Shown here in pieces: positions 49,016 to 62,900 of a stretch of DNA of 64,000 nucleotides (position 1 is its first letter; every line of letters begins with the position of its first letter). Both the position numbers and the translations under genes were made by a program. Origin of the DNA: Callipepla californica brunnescens (lineage: Eukaryota > Chordata > Aves > Galliformes > Odontophoridae); contig JALIRH010000050.1 of the NCBI GenBank assembly GCA_023055505.1, positions 1,364,001 through 1,428,000 of the forward strand, written 5' to 3'. The notes under the pieces were generated by a model. The model was not told the origin of the DNA. It did not search any database and worked only from the letters and a program-made list of their open reading frames with translations.

Positions 49016-50205
49016 CATTATGCGCACAATTTACAGCAAGGCAGGCAATACAACATGTCAAAGGAAACTGCTGAGGACAGAGTCCTGCTATTCTTCACAG
49101 GCCTGTAACTGCTGAAGAAGTTGAGACCATCCTCTACTGAGAGTAACCTTGAGATAATTCCAACTTGATAAAATACAAAGTAAGAACAGTGAGATTTCAA
49201 GGCTTTCTGTGTCCACTCAGCCACAATCATTTCATTGTTAGCTTCTTCTTTGCTCATAGTTTTCTGCTGTTAGAGCTTAATAAGGATATCAAATCTGCTG
49301 GAAAATGGTTGCAGGAGGAAGTTGGAGAGTTTTGCACAGAAAATTAATAACTTGTTCTGAACCTATCCAAGACACTGAAATTCATACAACCACCTGGAAG
49401 TTATTGTATGCAAACTTTGTACCCACACTCGTGCACGCACATCTGAATTCTAAACTCATGGGAGTATTCAAGCACTCCTAACCCCAAATAATAGAAAAGA
49501 TTATCAGATGCAGTTGGTGTGAAATGAATAAAATGCAAAACACCTTTGAAAAGTCCTTGCCTGAAGACAGGATTTTAAGAACAATTATTAATTTGCTACT
49601 GGGAAATATATCAGTTTAAGTACTCTAAAAACCAAAATATTTTCAGGGTCATTCAAAAATCATCTGCTTTGCAACACTGGCAATGAGGTAAGACTAGCAA
49701 AAAGACAGAAGAGATTTTAAGATTATTCTGCCACTTCTGCTTAGTGTTTTATTTGCAATATCTTATATGCCTTTATTTATGAATATATAGTTCAGTGTGG
49801 CTCTGTCATGCTATCTGGTCACAATTATGACTATTCTTGTCCTATTGCATAAGATTCATCACATATCTCTGTATGATACATATAACAGTCTGAAATATAG
49901 TGGTGTAAAAATACAAAAGAAATAATGCTAGAAGATTATTAAAGGATATTATATAATTATATGGAATACCAAAAATTCTTACTATCATCATAAAGATTAA
50001 ACTAGCAGGACCAGTACTTTGCTTCTATGACAGTAAGGCCAATTTAAGTTTTTATTTGTCTGATATTTTGATCTATCACACTGTTGTCAATGAAGCAGAT
50101 TGAAGAAATATGTGTATTTCAAATGGCTAACATCACGGCCAACTCTGGATTGCAATGGAACAGAAATTATATATAAGCCATATTTCTTTGCCACATATTC
50201 CAGAC

Positions 50206-50272
50206 TTTTATTTTATTTTATTTTATTTTATTTTATTTTATTTTATTTTATTTTATTTTATTTTATTTTATT
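50206..50272 (+). repeat. (TTTTA)13 pentanucleotide microsatellite
   Basis: Thirteen perfect TTTTA units plus TT, with no interruption. The translation (FILFYFILFYF...) is a composition artefact. Perfect long arrays of this kind usually vary in copy number between individuals. Confidence 0.97.
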
Positions 50273-51045
50273 GTGGATTTAGTTAGGTTGTGTTTTTGTT
50301 TAGAAGTGTTTGTCTTTCACTTTTCAGAATATCTACAATGAGACCTTATTAATGACCTCAAATAATGACAAAGTTGTTCATCTTAGGTGGTCTCTGAGCC
50401 AAAAAAAATCAGCATTTACATGTCTCTGTGTGTGCACGCTTAGGTATGCATGTGTAACTCTAAGGAACATCAGTCTTGCAGAGTAGCTGACAAGGTTTTC
50501 TAAAAATTTTAGGTATTACTGGTTAATTAGCAGAATCTAAATTTATACACATTCATTACAAGTCTTTTAGGAACATTTGATTTTTGTTTTCCAAGGATCA
50601 AGTCAAAGCCTATTGAAATCAGTGTAGAGCATCGTGTCTATTTCAACTGGCAGATACTGACTAAAAAAAACGCAAATGTCATTTGATATTCATATTTGAT
50701 ATTTAATATCAGAGTAAGTTTTATCATCATTCCTATGTAATAAAAATACAGGACTGTATACAATTTTAAATCTTTCCTGATTAAGTCTGTTCAAATATAG
50801 GTACGTGATTTCCATGTTTTTTATTGTGAAATGCTATGTAAGAATAGTGCTGTGCTGCTTTTATTATGTTGATTCTTCCAGAGATTTGAAGGCTTTTAGA
50901 CTGAATATGTATGTTGTTTTTTTTTTCAGAAATGTAACTTGCTCCTGAAAGGCATTAAGTATATATCTTTCCTGTGGTCACTAAGCCCACGATCCGTTAG
51001 GTACTATTTCTGTTAACTCTGTTCAGATACCTGTTTGACTTTAGG

Positions 51046-51065
51046 AAGCATGCCATAGCATGCTT
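51046..51065. repeat. Short perfect inverted repeat (8-base arms)
   Basis: AAGCATGC, four-base spacer CATA, GCATGCTT. It would form a small hairpin. No transposon or RNA gene context is visible. Confidence 0.85.
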
Positions 51066-53262
51066 GTTGATTTCTTCCTGATCATTATTTACTAAGCTAC
51101 AATACACAAAAAGTTACAACTGAAAGGCAGATTAATAATTCATACCTCTATTATAAAAATCCGTAAATTGTATTCCAAGCAATGAGCTGCATCTGTTACC
51201 TAAAAATAAGAAGACAGGCACAGCATGGTAACAATTTAGAATATGGAGCATTGCACGGCAGGAAAGATCCCATTGAGATGACTTTGGCTTAGATGAAAGT
51301 CCTAGCTGTCTACCTTCTTTGATTGAACAGTTTCATTTTTTAAAGTAAACACTACTGTATATTCTGTGAATATTGCCAGTCTACAGGAATGTCAATAACT
51401 CTTTCTGACAAAGCCAAGCTGAAAAGAAGAGCTTAGGTTAAGCATACTGCAAAGATCATCTTGAAAAATTTAAGGAAAATTTCTTCAGGAAGCTGTCTGT
51501 TTCTGATATACAGGGAATATTTGCCAGGAGACTTGAGTTATTTCTAACATATACTGTGTGGGAAAAAGTAAAAATTCATATTACGTTAAAAATTTTTATT
51601 AATTGACTATGACATTCAAGCTTATTTTAAACACTGAGGTAAAGTCTTTAAAACAGTAAAAAAAATTTTTTTTTTTTTAAATACAGTACAATCTTAATAC
51701 TTTCTGCTGCATGGATGAAAACAGATGGTAGGTCACATTAATAACTGATAACATGTAAAGGAATTACTCAAAACTTTAGTGAGACTTCTGTTACGGGATT
51801 GCACAGCCAGCAGCCAGCCTACCCTGCATAGGAATAGGTCTACTTCTCATGATGTCTCATATACAGATCTACAGATCTCATCCTGGAAAAAAAGCAATGG
51901 CATTTTGTCTTAGCTGATATTGAGGGCAAGTTTTCCAATAATTTTTCTAAAAAGTCACATCCAAAATACTTTGACTTAAATTGGATTTTTAGAAAATGAA
52001 TTTGAGACCATTGCCTTTAAGATACTGAGTACCATGACATGATAATAACATACTATTTTCAACAGTTTTGTATTCTTTCCTATTTCAATGCCAGATGTGA
52101 GACCTTGACACAGGAGAACTAAATTACACTGAGGCATATTGCAAAACAATTATTTCAAATTAGTGAACATTTTACTTTGTTTTTCCTTTGCTTTGATCTG
52201 TCCTAATTAGCCTCAGTTACCTCTCTCACGACACTGACATTTTAGAAAAATAATTCAGTTAATACGTGTTACATGTAGTGCTGATGTATCTTAATGGAGT
52301 ATCTGATGGCTTTCTAAAATAAAGACAGAAAATTCCCAGGGCAGCCATCAGAACACAGATCATTCAGAAAAAGCTATGGTGTTTCTTGCATATGATGTTT
52401 GTACCCCAAATCTGTTTTCTCTACAGTGAAACAAGGCTAACTAGAAATATAAAGAAGGTAATGTTCCAGTATTCAATTTCCTTCCTAGCCTGAGCTGCAG
52501 AGAGCCTGGTGTTTTTGGAAAATCTCAAGTGCAGATTTATTTAGAACTCTGCCTAGTTAAATGCCAATGTAATGGAAACTGGATATTCTTTTGTTTGAAC
52601 AACTTTTCTATTAAATACACAGATATATATAATCAGAAGCTGCTTTTGCTTTGTTTCTAGAAATAAAAACTAAGTCTGTTGGTCACTGGACGCTATATTT
52701 TATGGAGGTCAGATCCTGTCAGAAACAGAGTTGAGAGTATGTTGGATCTGAGGTCCCCAAGAAAGTTAAACAGAGAGAAGTGATGTTCTTGGTGAGTACT
52801 TGGAACAAGGGTGAACAAAGTAATAAGGCTTTTGACCTGGATTTCCAAACTACATCGGTTTTTGTGTAGTCATCAAGTGCAAAGTTTTCATTAAGCCACT
52901 AGAAAACCAAATGCAGAATTAGGTTGAAGTAAACTATAAGATAGTACATTTTGGTTTTCTTGAGGAAAAATTATGTTGCTTTGAGAATTTTTACTGAAAT
53001 TGTGTCATTAAATAGATCTGCAACAAAAATAGTACTGGTAGTCGTTGCCAGATCTAATAAGCACATATAAATTCGATTTCAATATAATGATTAATTTGTA
53101 TTCTGATCTATTTATGGAGATCCCTAGCATAGCCATTTGCTTCTGCCTTACTGGCTCAAGACATCTCTAATAAACCAGGTCCGTAAGCCAAGACAGAGTC
53201 AAAAAATTATCCCCTTGGACAGGATGGGTGAGGGCAATGCACTTTGAGTCAATAATATGCTG

Positions 53263-53288
53263 AGCAAACAAACAAACAAACAAAAAAA
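53263..53288 (+). repeat. (AAAC)n run
   Basis: Four to five AAAC units followed by a short A-run. Simple sequence. Confidence 0.9.
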
Positions 53289-53379
53289 ATGATTAAAGCT
53301 TAGTCCTGAAGCATTTAGACTTCTATCTAGGTAAGGCAAAATGACCAAATCAATTCCACTGATAACTTAAAATCAATAA

Positions 53380-53388
53380 GGGGGGGGG
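53380..53388 (+). repeat. G9 homopolymer
   Basis: Nine consecutive G in AT-rich DNA, between ATAA and TCATT. Likely a sequencing and length-variation hotspot. Confidence 0.9.
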
Positions 53389-54460
53389 TCATTTTTCTCC
53401 TGCTATTACAGTAACAGTGAACATTGTGTAGCACTGTGAACGTCTACAAAACATTTTCTGAACATGTAAGAATTGGGTTATGGAGGTGTTACATTATGTT
53501 AATTTACAGTAATAGTATTTTCTGTGAAAATTCTACTCACTGGAGCTTTGATGGAGGCTGTACACCAATTAAGAGAATGGGTAGGCTACGAGTTTTCTTC
53601 TCTTGGGAGTGCAAACAGTAATGGTTACAAGATTTGCTGCTAAGGCTAGAAGAGTATGGTCTGTAAGATGAAAAGAAGGGGCAAACTCTGCATTGGTTTG
53701 TAGAGTGCATGTTCCATCTGTATTCTGCTAGAAATGTTCTGATAATGTCCCATGACCATTGGTGAGGTAAGGGTAAAGCTGTTCTCACAAGATGCCTCTG
53801 TTTTTAGTCAGTGCCTCCGAAGTCTACAAATGTAAGCAGAGAAGAGAAAGAGTGATCTAAGCTAAGATGCTCTCAGCTTCTTTTTTTCATTCCTTTGTGG
53901 AGTGGGAGCTGCAGAACCACTGTGAACTATTAGCAGACAAAAGCCAAATAGTCCCTCTAGCACGAGTCTTTTTCCAGCTCAGGATATTTTATGATTCCAC
54001 AGTTGGTCTCTCATACAGTTAACTCATAAAGCTAGTTCTGAATGGCTACAGCCAGCTTATTTCCTAAAATGTTTTCTTCAAAAGATATTAAGGAATTAGT
54101 CCTTGTGTATTAATCTCATGCAATAAAATTAAATTAAAAACTAAGCTTAAATGAAAATAATAACAGGACACTGTGAACTTTGATAGGAAAAAAAGTTTAT
54201 TCTGCATAAGCATAAAAAACCATTCAAAGCAATGCTGTCTCACAAAAAAATCCCAGAAGGCTTCGTATTTATTTCAGCTTGAAATTCGTCTTTAGACAGA
54301 ATATCAAAGTTCCAATAATATGGTTCTATTCCATAACAAGAATAGATTTTCAACATACATAGGCCATACCTTTAAAGAAGAAAAGGTTCTGTCCTATGCC
54401 TTAGGGCTCATTTGTGTACTTACATGTTTAACCAAATCAAGGAGTTATTGAGACTGCTTA

Positions 54461-54490
54461 CCTGAGATGATGTTACGCATTCATCTCAGG
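54461..54490. repeat. Perfect 10-base inverted repeat
   Basis: CCTGAGATGA, ten-base spacer TGTTACGCAT, TCATCTCAGG. Pairing does not extend past the 10-base arms, so it is too short for a miRNA precursor of normal size. On the minus strand the right arm forms part of a CAG|GTAAGC donor-like site. A pyrimidine-rich acceptor (TTTCTCCCTAG) lies 36 bases upstream, so the hairpin sits inside a possible micro-exon. All three frames of that segment contain stops. Confidence 0.9.
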
Positions 54491-56814
54491 GCTCTAACTA
54501 GGGAGAAACATATAAACACTGTTTGTCCCCTAAATGACTTTTCCTGTTTTATAGCAGACTACATTTTCAGGTATTAAGAAAACAAAACATCTACCAAAAC
54601 AACCAACATAAACAGTAATTTAATAACATTTCGCTCTTGTTGTGTTGTTTATTCATTATACTGATACAGAAGGAAAATATTTCCCTTTGACTCCCAAACA
54701 TATTATGACAACTGGTTGGAATAGAATGCTATCCGTTATAGTACCAAATAATTTTTTGCCACAAAGAGATAAGTTAAAGTGCATTTTTGAATTAGAAGCG
54801 ACTGTATTGGTGTATGCATTATGAAACATTTGAATTCTTTTGCGTTTCTATAATCTATTCACAGGGTATATTAAGCAAGCTGTATTACTTGTCACTAAGG
54901 GCTTCTTCAAAAGAAAGCTACGTGCAGGTTGTTGTCTTTACTTCAGGTTATTCATTATGTTTGTCTTTGAGCAGGCAGCTGTGTTTTATTCACATTCTAA
55001 CCAGTCACATAGTCCATCCACACAAAGTTATCTATATTTCAACAGTAAGTAAACAGACAGTGAGTAATTTTGTGTTCTAGTGCACAGGATTTGAACATTT
55101 CTCTATGGTTCTTAGATGCCCTTGGATGGGATAAACTGCAACAAATCTGTAGAGCAATTCAAGTACATTCTGTGGCACAAAAAGGGCAAAGTCAGCTCAC
55201 ATCCACTTCTGGCCCATTCCCACCTATCTCTGCAGGGAGAAGAGGCAGCAGATTTTTTTGCAAAGGTGAGATTAGCAATTTTGTAGTTTTTTGGAAGAGT
55301 GGAGTATAAGTTCACTCACAGTGAATGAATCAGGCGTAGTTCTCCCTTGCTAATATCTGGTTTCTACCCCTGTAAGATTTCAGTGTTCTGAGGAAAGTAG
55401 ATAAGATGTAATCTGAGGCCTTTTAATTCCCTCTGATATATAAATAGAAGAGTACCAAAAATAAATATTTTGCAAATATTTCTGCACAGCTATAATCCTG
55501 AATTAAACTGTAAAACAGTTCCACATTAGATCACAAGCAAGTCAATAATTACATTGAACTGGAGTGAAAAATTTCCTCTTCCTCCATTACCTTTCCCATT
55601 TTACTTTCCCTTCTACTTCCCCTCACCTCACCTTGCCATATAAGCAAATATTTTTAATATCTTGGGAGCTCAACTTTAATCTTGAGGTGTACTGCAACTA
55701 GTTCAGTGATGTTCTGATCTTGAATAGTATCTTGGGAAGAAAAGGAAAGATTTATCAGAGTTCCAAAATATGCTTAATAATAAAAAACACTGGTTTAATG
55801 TTTGAATATTTCCCTAGAGTGATCATTAAGAAAATAAAATTGTTTATGTAAATGTAATGAATTTTAGCACATCCAGATAGAAAATAAATGCATTATCATA
55901 AACTGGGAGGCAGGTGGTAGGATTTAAATAGTAGCCAATATTTTTTACTGTTGTATTTTTTCCTTATATATTCTTCATCATCTTTTGGCATAATTAATGC
56001 CTCTGTAGATTAATCTGATCTAACTCAGAATTTTTGTTGAACAACTTCTTAGATTTATTGTTATAATTTGTACAGTATAACTGTTTTAATACTGTAATTG
56101 GTCCTACTATTGCTTTTCATTTGTTTTGAAACATATTTAGTTATAAATGTCTCCAACAAGCTAAGGCTGCAGTAAGTAAAAAAATATTGAATATGTTATA
56201 TTTAATTGAAATGAATCAATATTAAATATTTCTATTTCAATATCACATCAGAAAGACATGAGAATGAAAATTTCTGAATTATTTCATGGAAATGACTTGG
56301 AAAATGATTATAGTACAAAGAGAAGAACAGGTGAATTATTTGAAGCAGATGATTTGCTCGTGGAATCAAGGCCAATTTTATTTTATTGTACACACACTAG
56401 GCATAATTTCAATTCGTTTGTCCATTGGAAAAAAAAAAAGAAAAGGACAGTCTGGTATTTCAACATACAGATTACTTGTTGAAAGGCCAACTCCCTGTGT
56501 TTCCATGGAAATTTTTATGCAGCTTATCACAGGGTATTTTCAAAATCTGTGCTGGGTTGGTTGACATTTTCTCATCTATGATTGGTAACTCACATTGCAT
56601 AGGTTTTAGCTTCAATGTCAGAATTGTTTTTCCTGAGCCTTCTATACTGACAAATAGTCATTGAACATTATGAATCTTAAGCTCTTTTATAAACAGAATT
56701 TATAACAAAATGGCAAACTCAGAACATCATGAGAATAAAGTATTTCTGTGTTATCTGCTGCTTTTCCAATTTTCCTTGCATTCTAATATGCCACATCCTA
56801 AAGGAAAACCTCCC

Positions 56815-57080
56815 CAGTCTTATTACACTGTTCCTCTGTCAGTAATGTATACTTCAGTAGGAGGTGCAGGTGCCCAGTGACACTGAAAATCAGGCAATTA
56901 ACATCTCTGTTATGTTACTGAGGCCTGATTAGCCTCTGCCTTGTGTATACCCCCCTTGACCTGTGAGAATTATTTCCATGCCGTTTATTGCTGTAGTTTA
57001 ATTCCCATTTTCAGCTGGGGAATTGTTTGGAGCTGCTGCTTTCTTTTTCCAGTAGATGAGTTGATATTTTAAATAAGCTT
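56815..57080. promoter_or_regulatory. Strongest conserved-noncoding-element candidate
   Basis: About 265 bases, non-repetitive and less AT-rich than the flanks, with many intact-looking motifs. There is an inverted repeat GAGGC-CTGATTA-GCCTC at 56920-56936. CTTGACCTGTGAG (nuclear-receptor half-site-like TGACCT) is near 56957, CCGTTTATTGCTGTAG (FOX-like) near 56982, TTTAATTCCC near 56997, and CAGCTGGGGAATTGTTTGGA (E-box, then SOX-like ATTGTTTG) near 57014. The density resembles developmental enhancers conserved across vertebrates. This is inference; alignment was not possible. Confidence 0.35.
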
Positions 57081-59589
57081 TACATGTATTATTAATATGA
57101 GATCATGTTAAAAAGGAAGCGCAGACTCTGGGAAACACAGAGGTCTTTCTCTGCTCATTTTTATTAAAAGAAGGCAACTCCTTTAAACTGTGGAAAAGGT
57201 GGGTTCACCTCCACAACACTGAAAAAGAAAAGATGAAAAAAAAGGAGAAAAAGGAAGGTAGCACCAGACCTAATTTCTCCAGGAAAATGGACAAAGAGTA
57301 GCAGCTGACAAAAAGAGCACTGGACCAAAGACTCAGCAATAACTAGTCCAGGTAGTTCTTAAAGACCATGTACCAACTGTGCAGAGCATGTTGCTTTTTC
57401 TGTTGAGTGCAGCCTAAGCAGCTGCAGAGGTTTCTAGAAGAGCCAAAGAAAAGGGCAGGAATGCGGGGTGCAGCCTCACTGTGTTATTTTCAGTTTTACA
57501 TAAGGAACAGAACAGCAAATAGTTTATTGTCTAAGCCAGGGCCTCCCTCTTAACTCTATATTTCTATACAACTGCTGCCATTCTCAGTGTTTACTGTGGA
57601 GTGCTGGTATAGGTCTTTGTGCCTATATACTGTTCTACTAGCTCATGACTTCTCTGATGAGTTTTTACAGCTTGGCAACCACACCAGCAACCGTAATAGC
57701 ACTTGTTTACACTGGTATCCTAATTTTTACTTACAGCTACTTAAGGAAGAAAACGACCTCATTGTTCTAAGACAAAGGAGCAGCTGTCAAATGAGTAAGA
57801 AACGTGGACTGTGCTCATAGCTTTTCATGTAGTGAAAATTTGGTTCTGTTTATATTGACACCTTGATGTGACCTGTTCTGGATCACCCCCTGAGAGCAGT
57901 AATTTCATAAGCTCAAAGCACAAGCCTAACTTATAGAGTAATTCTGCAAGTGAGAATAGCTTTGCACTGTCATGTGGCTGTATCTCATCTGTTAAGACAT
58001 AAAGCACCTGAGCTACCGCTGTAGTCCTCTGCCTAGTTTTTGTATGCTTTTGCTGAAGTCTGCAAAAAACAACTCTATTTCCTTTAGTGGGAGGAAAGTT
58101 TTGTCAGCACTTCATGGAAATCATATGCTGAGTGCACAACCAGCCATTAACTTGAATTTGAAAGTATAAATTCTGGTAAAAAAGACTTCCTAGTACTGTA
58201 GCTGCACCTGCTAAAATACTCCATTTGGAGCATGCACTTACCATAAACAGGATATAATATTTTTCTGGAAATAGATTAAAAGGGAAAACGGTTGACTCCA
58301 TAGGAAATCACCCAAGCATTAATGATAACATAAATGTCCTCTTGCAGTTCTCATGTGTTTTTTGGGAAACAAATATGAAAATTAACATCCTAGGGATGCA
58401 ATATCATATAACAGAATTCAAGAAAGATGATGCAACCATGCTCAGTAACACTGAACTGTAATCTGGTGTTTTTGGATCACCAAATATCAGGTAGCCAATT
58501 TTTGCTGTTAGTGTGCAATGTCACAATGTGGCATTGGTTTTTATAGCAACTTTATAATTAAAAAAAAAAAAGTGATAAGGTAGCTTGAGCATTTTTTCAG
58601 CATAAAAATATACTTTTATATTCAAAATTATCATATCCCTGTTGTTACTGAAATTTATGTAGCTTTTGCACAGCTTCCAGTGTTCTTAAGCTCACCAACA
58701 GGAAAAAAAAATCCTACTGTGGACCACTAGCAACCAAAATGAAGCTCGTGGATGAAAATATATGAATCCCACAGTACACATTACAAAATTTAATACATTT
58801 TAATCTAGTTCATTAAAAGTCTTTCTAGAAATTAAAGGGATCAATCAAACACAATGTACTAAAATACAAGCATTTAATTGGTAATATGTAGAGACATTCT
58901 GTCACCACTTGAAGAAGATTTTTTGCAACTAATGTTTTATTCTGACTTCCCAGGCCAGAAGTACCAAGGGAGAAGATCTACAGAAGGAGTTCTAAAGACA
59001 AGCCTGGGAACTAAAATTCATAGTTCATTGTACATTAAAAATCATTGACATCAGTAGAAATATTAGTTTTGTGACATGCTATAGTTTTTTCCCAGACAAA
59101 AGAGAACCTCTCCAGGTATCACAAGAGCTTACCATGTTATTACTACTTCCTACCAATAACTTATTTTCAGATCAATTCTGATTAACTTGATCAAGTTTAA
59201 TTTAAGCTTTTATTTTCAAACCATATTTATAAGAATTGCTTCTGTTAAGAAGTTGGATATCTATTCCCAATCTGAATGACTGAAAACATCCAGTTTATCA
59301 CCATATATATCAACAAGGCAATAATACGTATTTTCTTTTCCTACAGGTTTTACTGTGAATTTCACACAGCAAGCTGACCAGTGTCAATGTAACTTTAAGC
59401 TGAGTATCACCCGTCACATATCTATCTGAACTCCAGTTTGGATGGTAACAAGGCGTACTGTCTCTTTTAGGACTTAAAGAAACAATTACCTGGACTCATT
59501 CCTGATGACAGATCTAATTAAGATTTGGTTTAAAAGGCATGGTGATACTTTTTTACTTAAGTTCAATCTCTCATCTTTTCAGTCCTTGT

Positions 59590-59915
59590 CTTCTGAGGAA
59601 TGGAGAAGACAGAAAAGCAGAAAAGGGACTTTTTAGAAGGGTGTATAGCAGCAGGACAAGGGGAAATGGTTTTAAACTGGAAGAGGGTAGATTTAGACTA
59701 GATATTAGGAAAAAATTCTTTACTGTGAGGGTGGTGAGACACTGGAAGAAGTTACCCAGAGAGGTTGAGGATGCCCCCTTCCCTGGAAGCATTCAAGGTT
59801 AGGCAAGATGGGGTTTTGAGCAACCTGGTCTACTGAGAGGTGTCCCTGCCTATAGCAAGGGGTTGGAACTAGATGATCTTAAGGGTCCCTTCCAACCCAA
59901 AACATTCTATGATAA
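59590..59915 (+). mobile_element. CR1 LINE 3' fragment (plus)
   Basis: On the plus strand an open segment to about 59800 encodes the CR1 ORF2 C-terminus: [20 protein letters not shown], then [38 protein letters not shown] shifted 3' part follows, with GTTGGAACTAGATGATCTTA near 59862 and CCCTTCCAACCCAAAACATT. The end is a single tail unit, ATTCTATGA. The 5' end is truncated near 59590. Relatively little diverged. Confidence 0.94.
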
Positions 59916-62900
59916 GACATGAGGAATTCTTCAAAAAGCTTGTAACCTTTGAGTTCTGGTTTCTACAAGAAATATTTTTTTACCCACTTTTGCATGAAGT
60001 TACCCGTTCCTTTCTAAATGAGCAGCTAAGTGACCTCCTTTGAGGTTGCTGAGCCATACAGCATCTTTACCTAGTGGGTGATGAAACTAATTGATGCAGA
60101 TGCTCCATGGCTGACATCCCTCCTTGCCACACAGTGAACAGCAGGTATCAGAAGGCATCATTCACAGACACCACTCCCCCATCTTTTATTTCTTCATGGA
60201 AACACTAAGATATCCCTGAACAAATTTTGGCAAAATTCCAGATCCAGACTTACTGCTAGTTTTTAAGGGATACTTGAGATGAACAGCACATTATATAAAC
60301 GTGAAGTACAAGTTTTGAATCTCTACCTTCTTTACAGAGTAATATAAGAAGTACAGCAGTGTAAAATTAATCCTCCATTAATTAATTAATAATTAATTAA
60401 TTTTTTTTGTCTCCATCTTGTTTCAGCTTTCTCTAAATTCAATTTCCAGTGATGAGTTCTGAGATATTTTCAGTTACACAGGAATTTGTAGAAGATATAT
60501 GTTGAATAAATCCTGATGTACTTTTTCTGATCTTAGATGGTCCTCACCTCTTCGCTAGGAAAGTAATTCTACATTTTTCTTGTTTTCTTCCTTCCCAGAC
60601 CTTCTCTGCACCTTTCTGGTCCATTCTCTAAAGCCTTTATTCTAGCATCTGACTTCTTTAAGTACTTTTATATTATTATAGTCTCCTTTACTGCAAGCAT
60701 AAGGGAAAAAACAGCCTTCAGCTTTCTCCCGTTGTATTCCCTCAGCAGGAGAAAATGAGGTCTTGCGTCATTCTGGTACATTTAAGACACTTTTATTAGA
60801 GTGACGTTAGCAGAAAGAAAAAAAGGTTTCATGTAACTTCATAGCATAAAAAAGAATTGTCTGTTACTAAACAACAGAGTTCACACCCATTCAACCAACA
60901 TCTCAAATACAGGATAGACAGAAATTTGGTAGGAGAAGGGAGAAAATCACCTATATTTATGTTCCTTTTAACTAATTTTCTTTGGTGAACATTGATTGAT
61001 TTCACATTTACAACAGTTTTGGAGTAGTAATGTAAATGCCCAGAAATAATTAGGTGAGGGCAAAAGTTATCCCTTTTCATAGTTTTATCATCTAAGTAAA
61101 TATTTGGGAGACTCATGGCTTGCTTGTGATTATAACACAAACAACAGGATCAGATCATAAACAGACATCTGCCACAGAACAATGTCATAGAGGTACAGCT
61201 TCATAATTCACTGCTTGTGACTGCCAGCAGTCTTAATAACAAGAGTCCTGGTGCCTTTTCTTCTGAAACAGGCATGAGAAGAATAATAAAGTCAAATATC
61301 TGTTCTCTATGCTCTCCCAGGAAGTCCCCAACAAAAGACCATATTATGCCTGTCATCCCCATGGGTGCTTGAGTAGTGCCGAGAAGTGAAGGTTTACCTA
61401 TTTCCTTTTTTTTATAGATCAAAGCACCTAATCCATCTTATTCCCAAGATTGAAATATACATAGTCTTTTTTGTTGTTATCTTTTTAGTATAGTTCAAAG
61501 CATACCTAGTAAGTTAGAAGTGGTTTGTAACAGATACACACAAAAAAATAAAAATAAAATAGATATTTACAGAAGAACTGTTCTTTGCAACGTTTTAACT
61601 TCCATTGATAATACTAGCAATTGAGTTAGTTAAAATAAACGACATGCCTATCTTTTAGTCAGGTTATGCTGAGATATCCAAGCCAATTCTAAATATTTGG
61701 CATTTTGACATCTTACATATGTTATTTAGGGAATGTTTCTGAAGAACATATTAGGACATGATGCATCAGTTTTTCAAATGTAGAAGTCTAAAATAATTTT
61801 TTTTTCCTACATTTTTGAGAGACCTCATTCACAGAAGAGTACTGTGGGAGCATAAATATTCTGATGATTTATTATCATTTCCCTGAAACAAAGAAACAAA
61901 TGGAATGTTATCTCTATCCTATGCGTTAAGGAGCAAGCTCATACAATGATACACAGAAGCTTTATTAAAAATTCATTAGACTGTGAAGTCTCTCATTTTG
62001 TAATCAGAATTAAGTAGTTTTCTAATGTCATTATCTGAAAGTCAATTTAAACCAGTATCAGCAGTTGCAACACAATCTGAAATGCTAAATTAAATACTAC
62101 AAATGTTTTCCACTTATTTTTTATTAGAAATATTAACATTTTATATTATGAGTCAAAACCACAGCAAATAAATTTCCCATGAATTTATTTACTAGACATA
62201 TTTGCATTGGTCACAAAAGCCAGAAGAGTTTCTAAAAAGTATAATAAGCATGTTTACTTTCTGATGCAGTAGAATACTGAAGCATGGAAAATCGACAGGG
62301 TGTTTAATATTTTTCCTATTAGATAGGTGTTTCACCTTGTTATCTTAATTCTAACTGCTAAGTGCAGTAAGCTACTTCAAAATAATTCTAGGATAAAGAA
62401 GTGACTTTAGAAATTAATAGTAACCTTTCAATATAAAAGTAATGTATTAATCACAAAGATGTTGATACTGGCAGAAGCTATGGCTCTTAATACAAATTGT
62501 TATCTTTGGTTTGATTCTGTTCTAAGACAGAAGCCAAAGCTTGTTAAATAGCTCTTTTATTACAGAAATGTATCTTTCTGTCTAAAATATTCTTATACAT
62601 AAGTCATATTTTTCACTAGATTATAAAATACATAAGAAATCACAACTTTGTAATATCATTGTTTTACTCCTTTAAATTAAGTTCTTTAATAAGAGTCTAA
62701 TTTTCTGGGAATGAGGAAATGGATACGTCACTTTAAAGAAATTAATCTGTCCTAAGGAGCTCAGGTAAAGTTTAAAGAAATTACTAAGTTTTTTTTTTTT
62801 TTTAAATGATAGTGCACACATCTCAGTGGTATTAACCAAGCACATATGTCAGACATAAGTCACACATCATCTCATATCCAAAAAACTTGATGTTATTTCT

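Larger units (their letters stand above)
49016..59589. other. Unique AT-rich noncoding DNA with microsatellites and regulatory candidates
   Basis: No gene is recognised in this long stretch. It holds (TTTTA)13 at 50206-50272, a 20-base palindrome at 51046-51065, an AAAC run at 53263-53288, a G9 run at 53380-53388, a perfect inverted repeat at 54461-54490, and a candidate noncoding element at 56815-57080. Open frames are at most 92 codons. Confidence 0.55.

Noticed and set aside
53945..53999. Possible CR1 3' tail (TTTTATGATTCCAC)
   Set aside because: Only a loose match to the octamer tail and no upstream CR1 3' sequence; too weak to list.
54461..54490. miRNA precursor
   Set aside because: Arms pair for only 10 bases and flanks do not extend the stem; a precursor needs about 22 or more paired bases per arm.
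61201..61422. 73-codon minus-strand frame with ordinary-looking residue mix
   Set aside because: No family recognised, short, and starts within an A-rich run; nothing beyond chance supports it.
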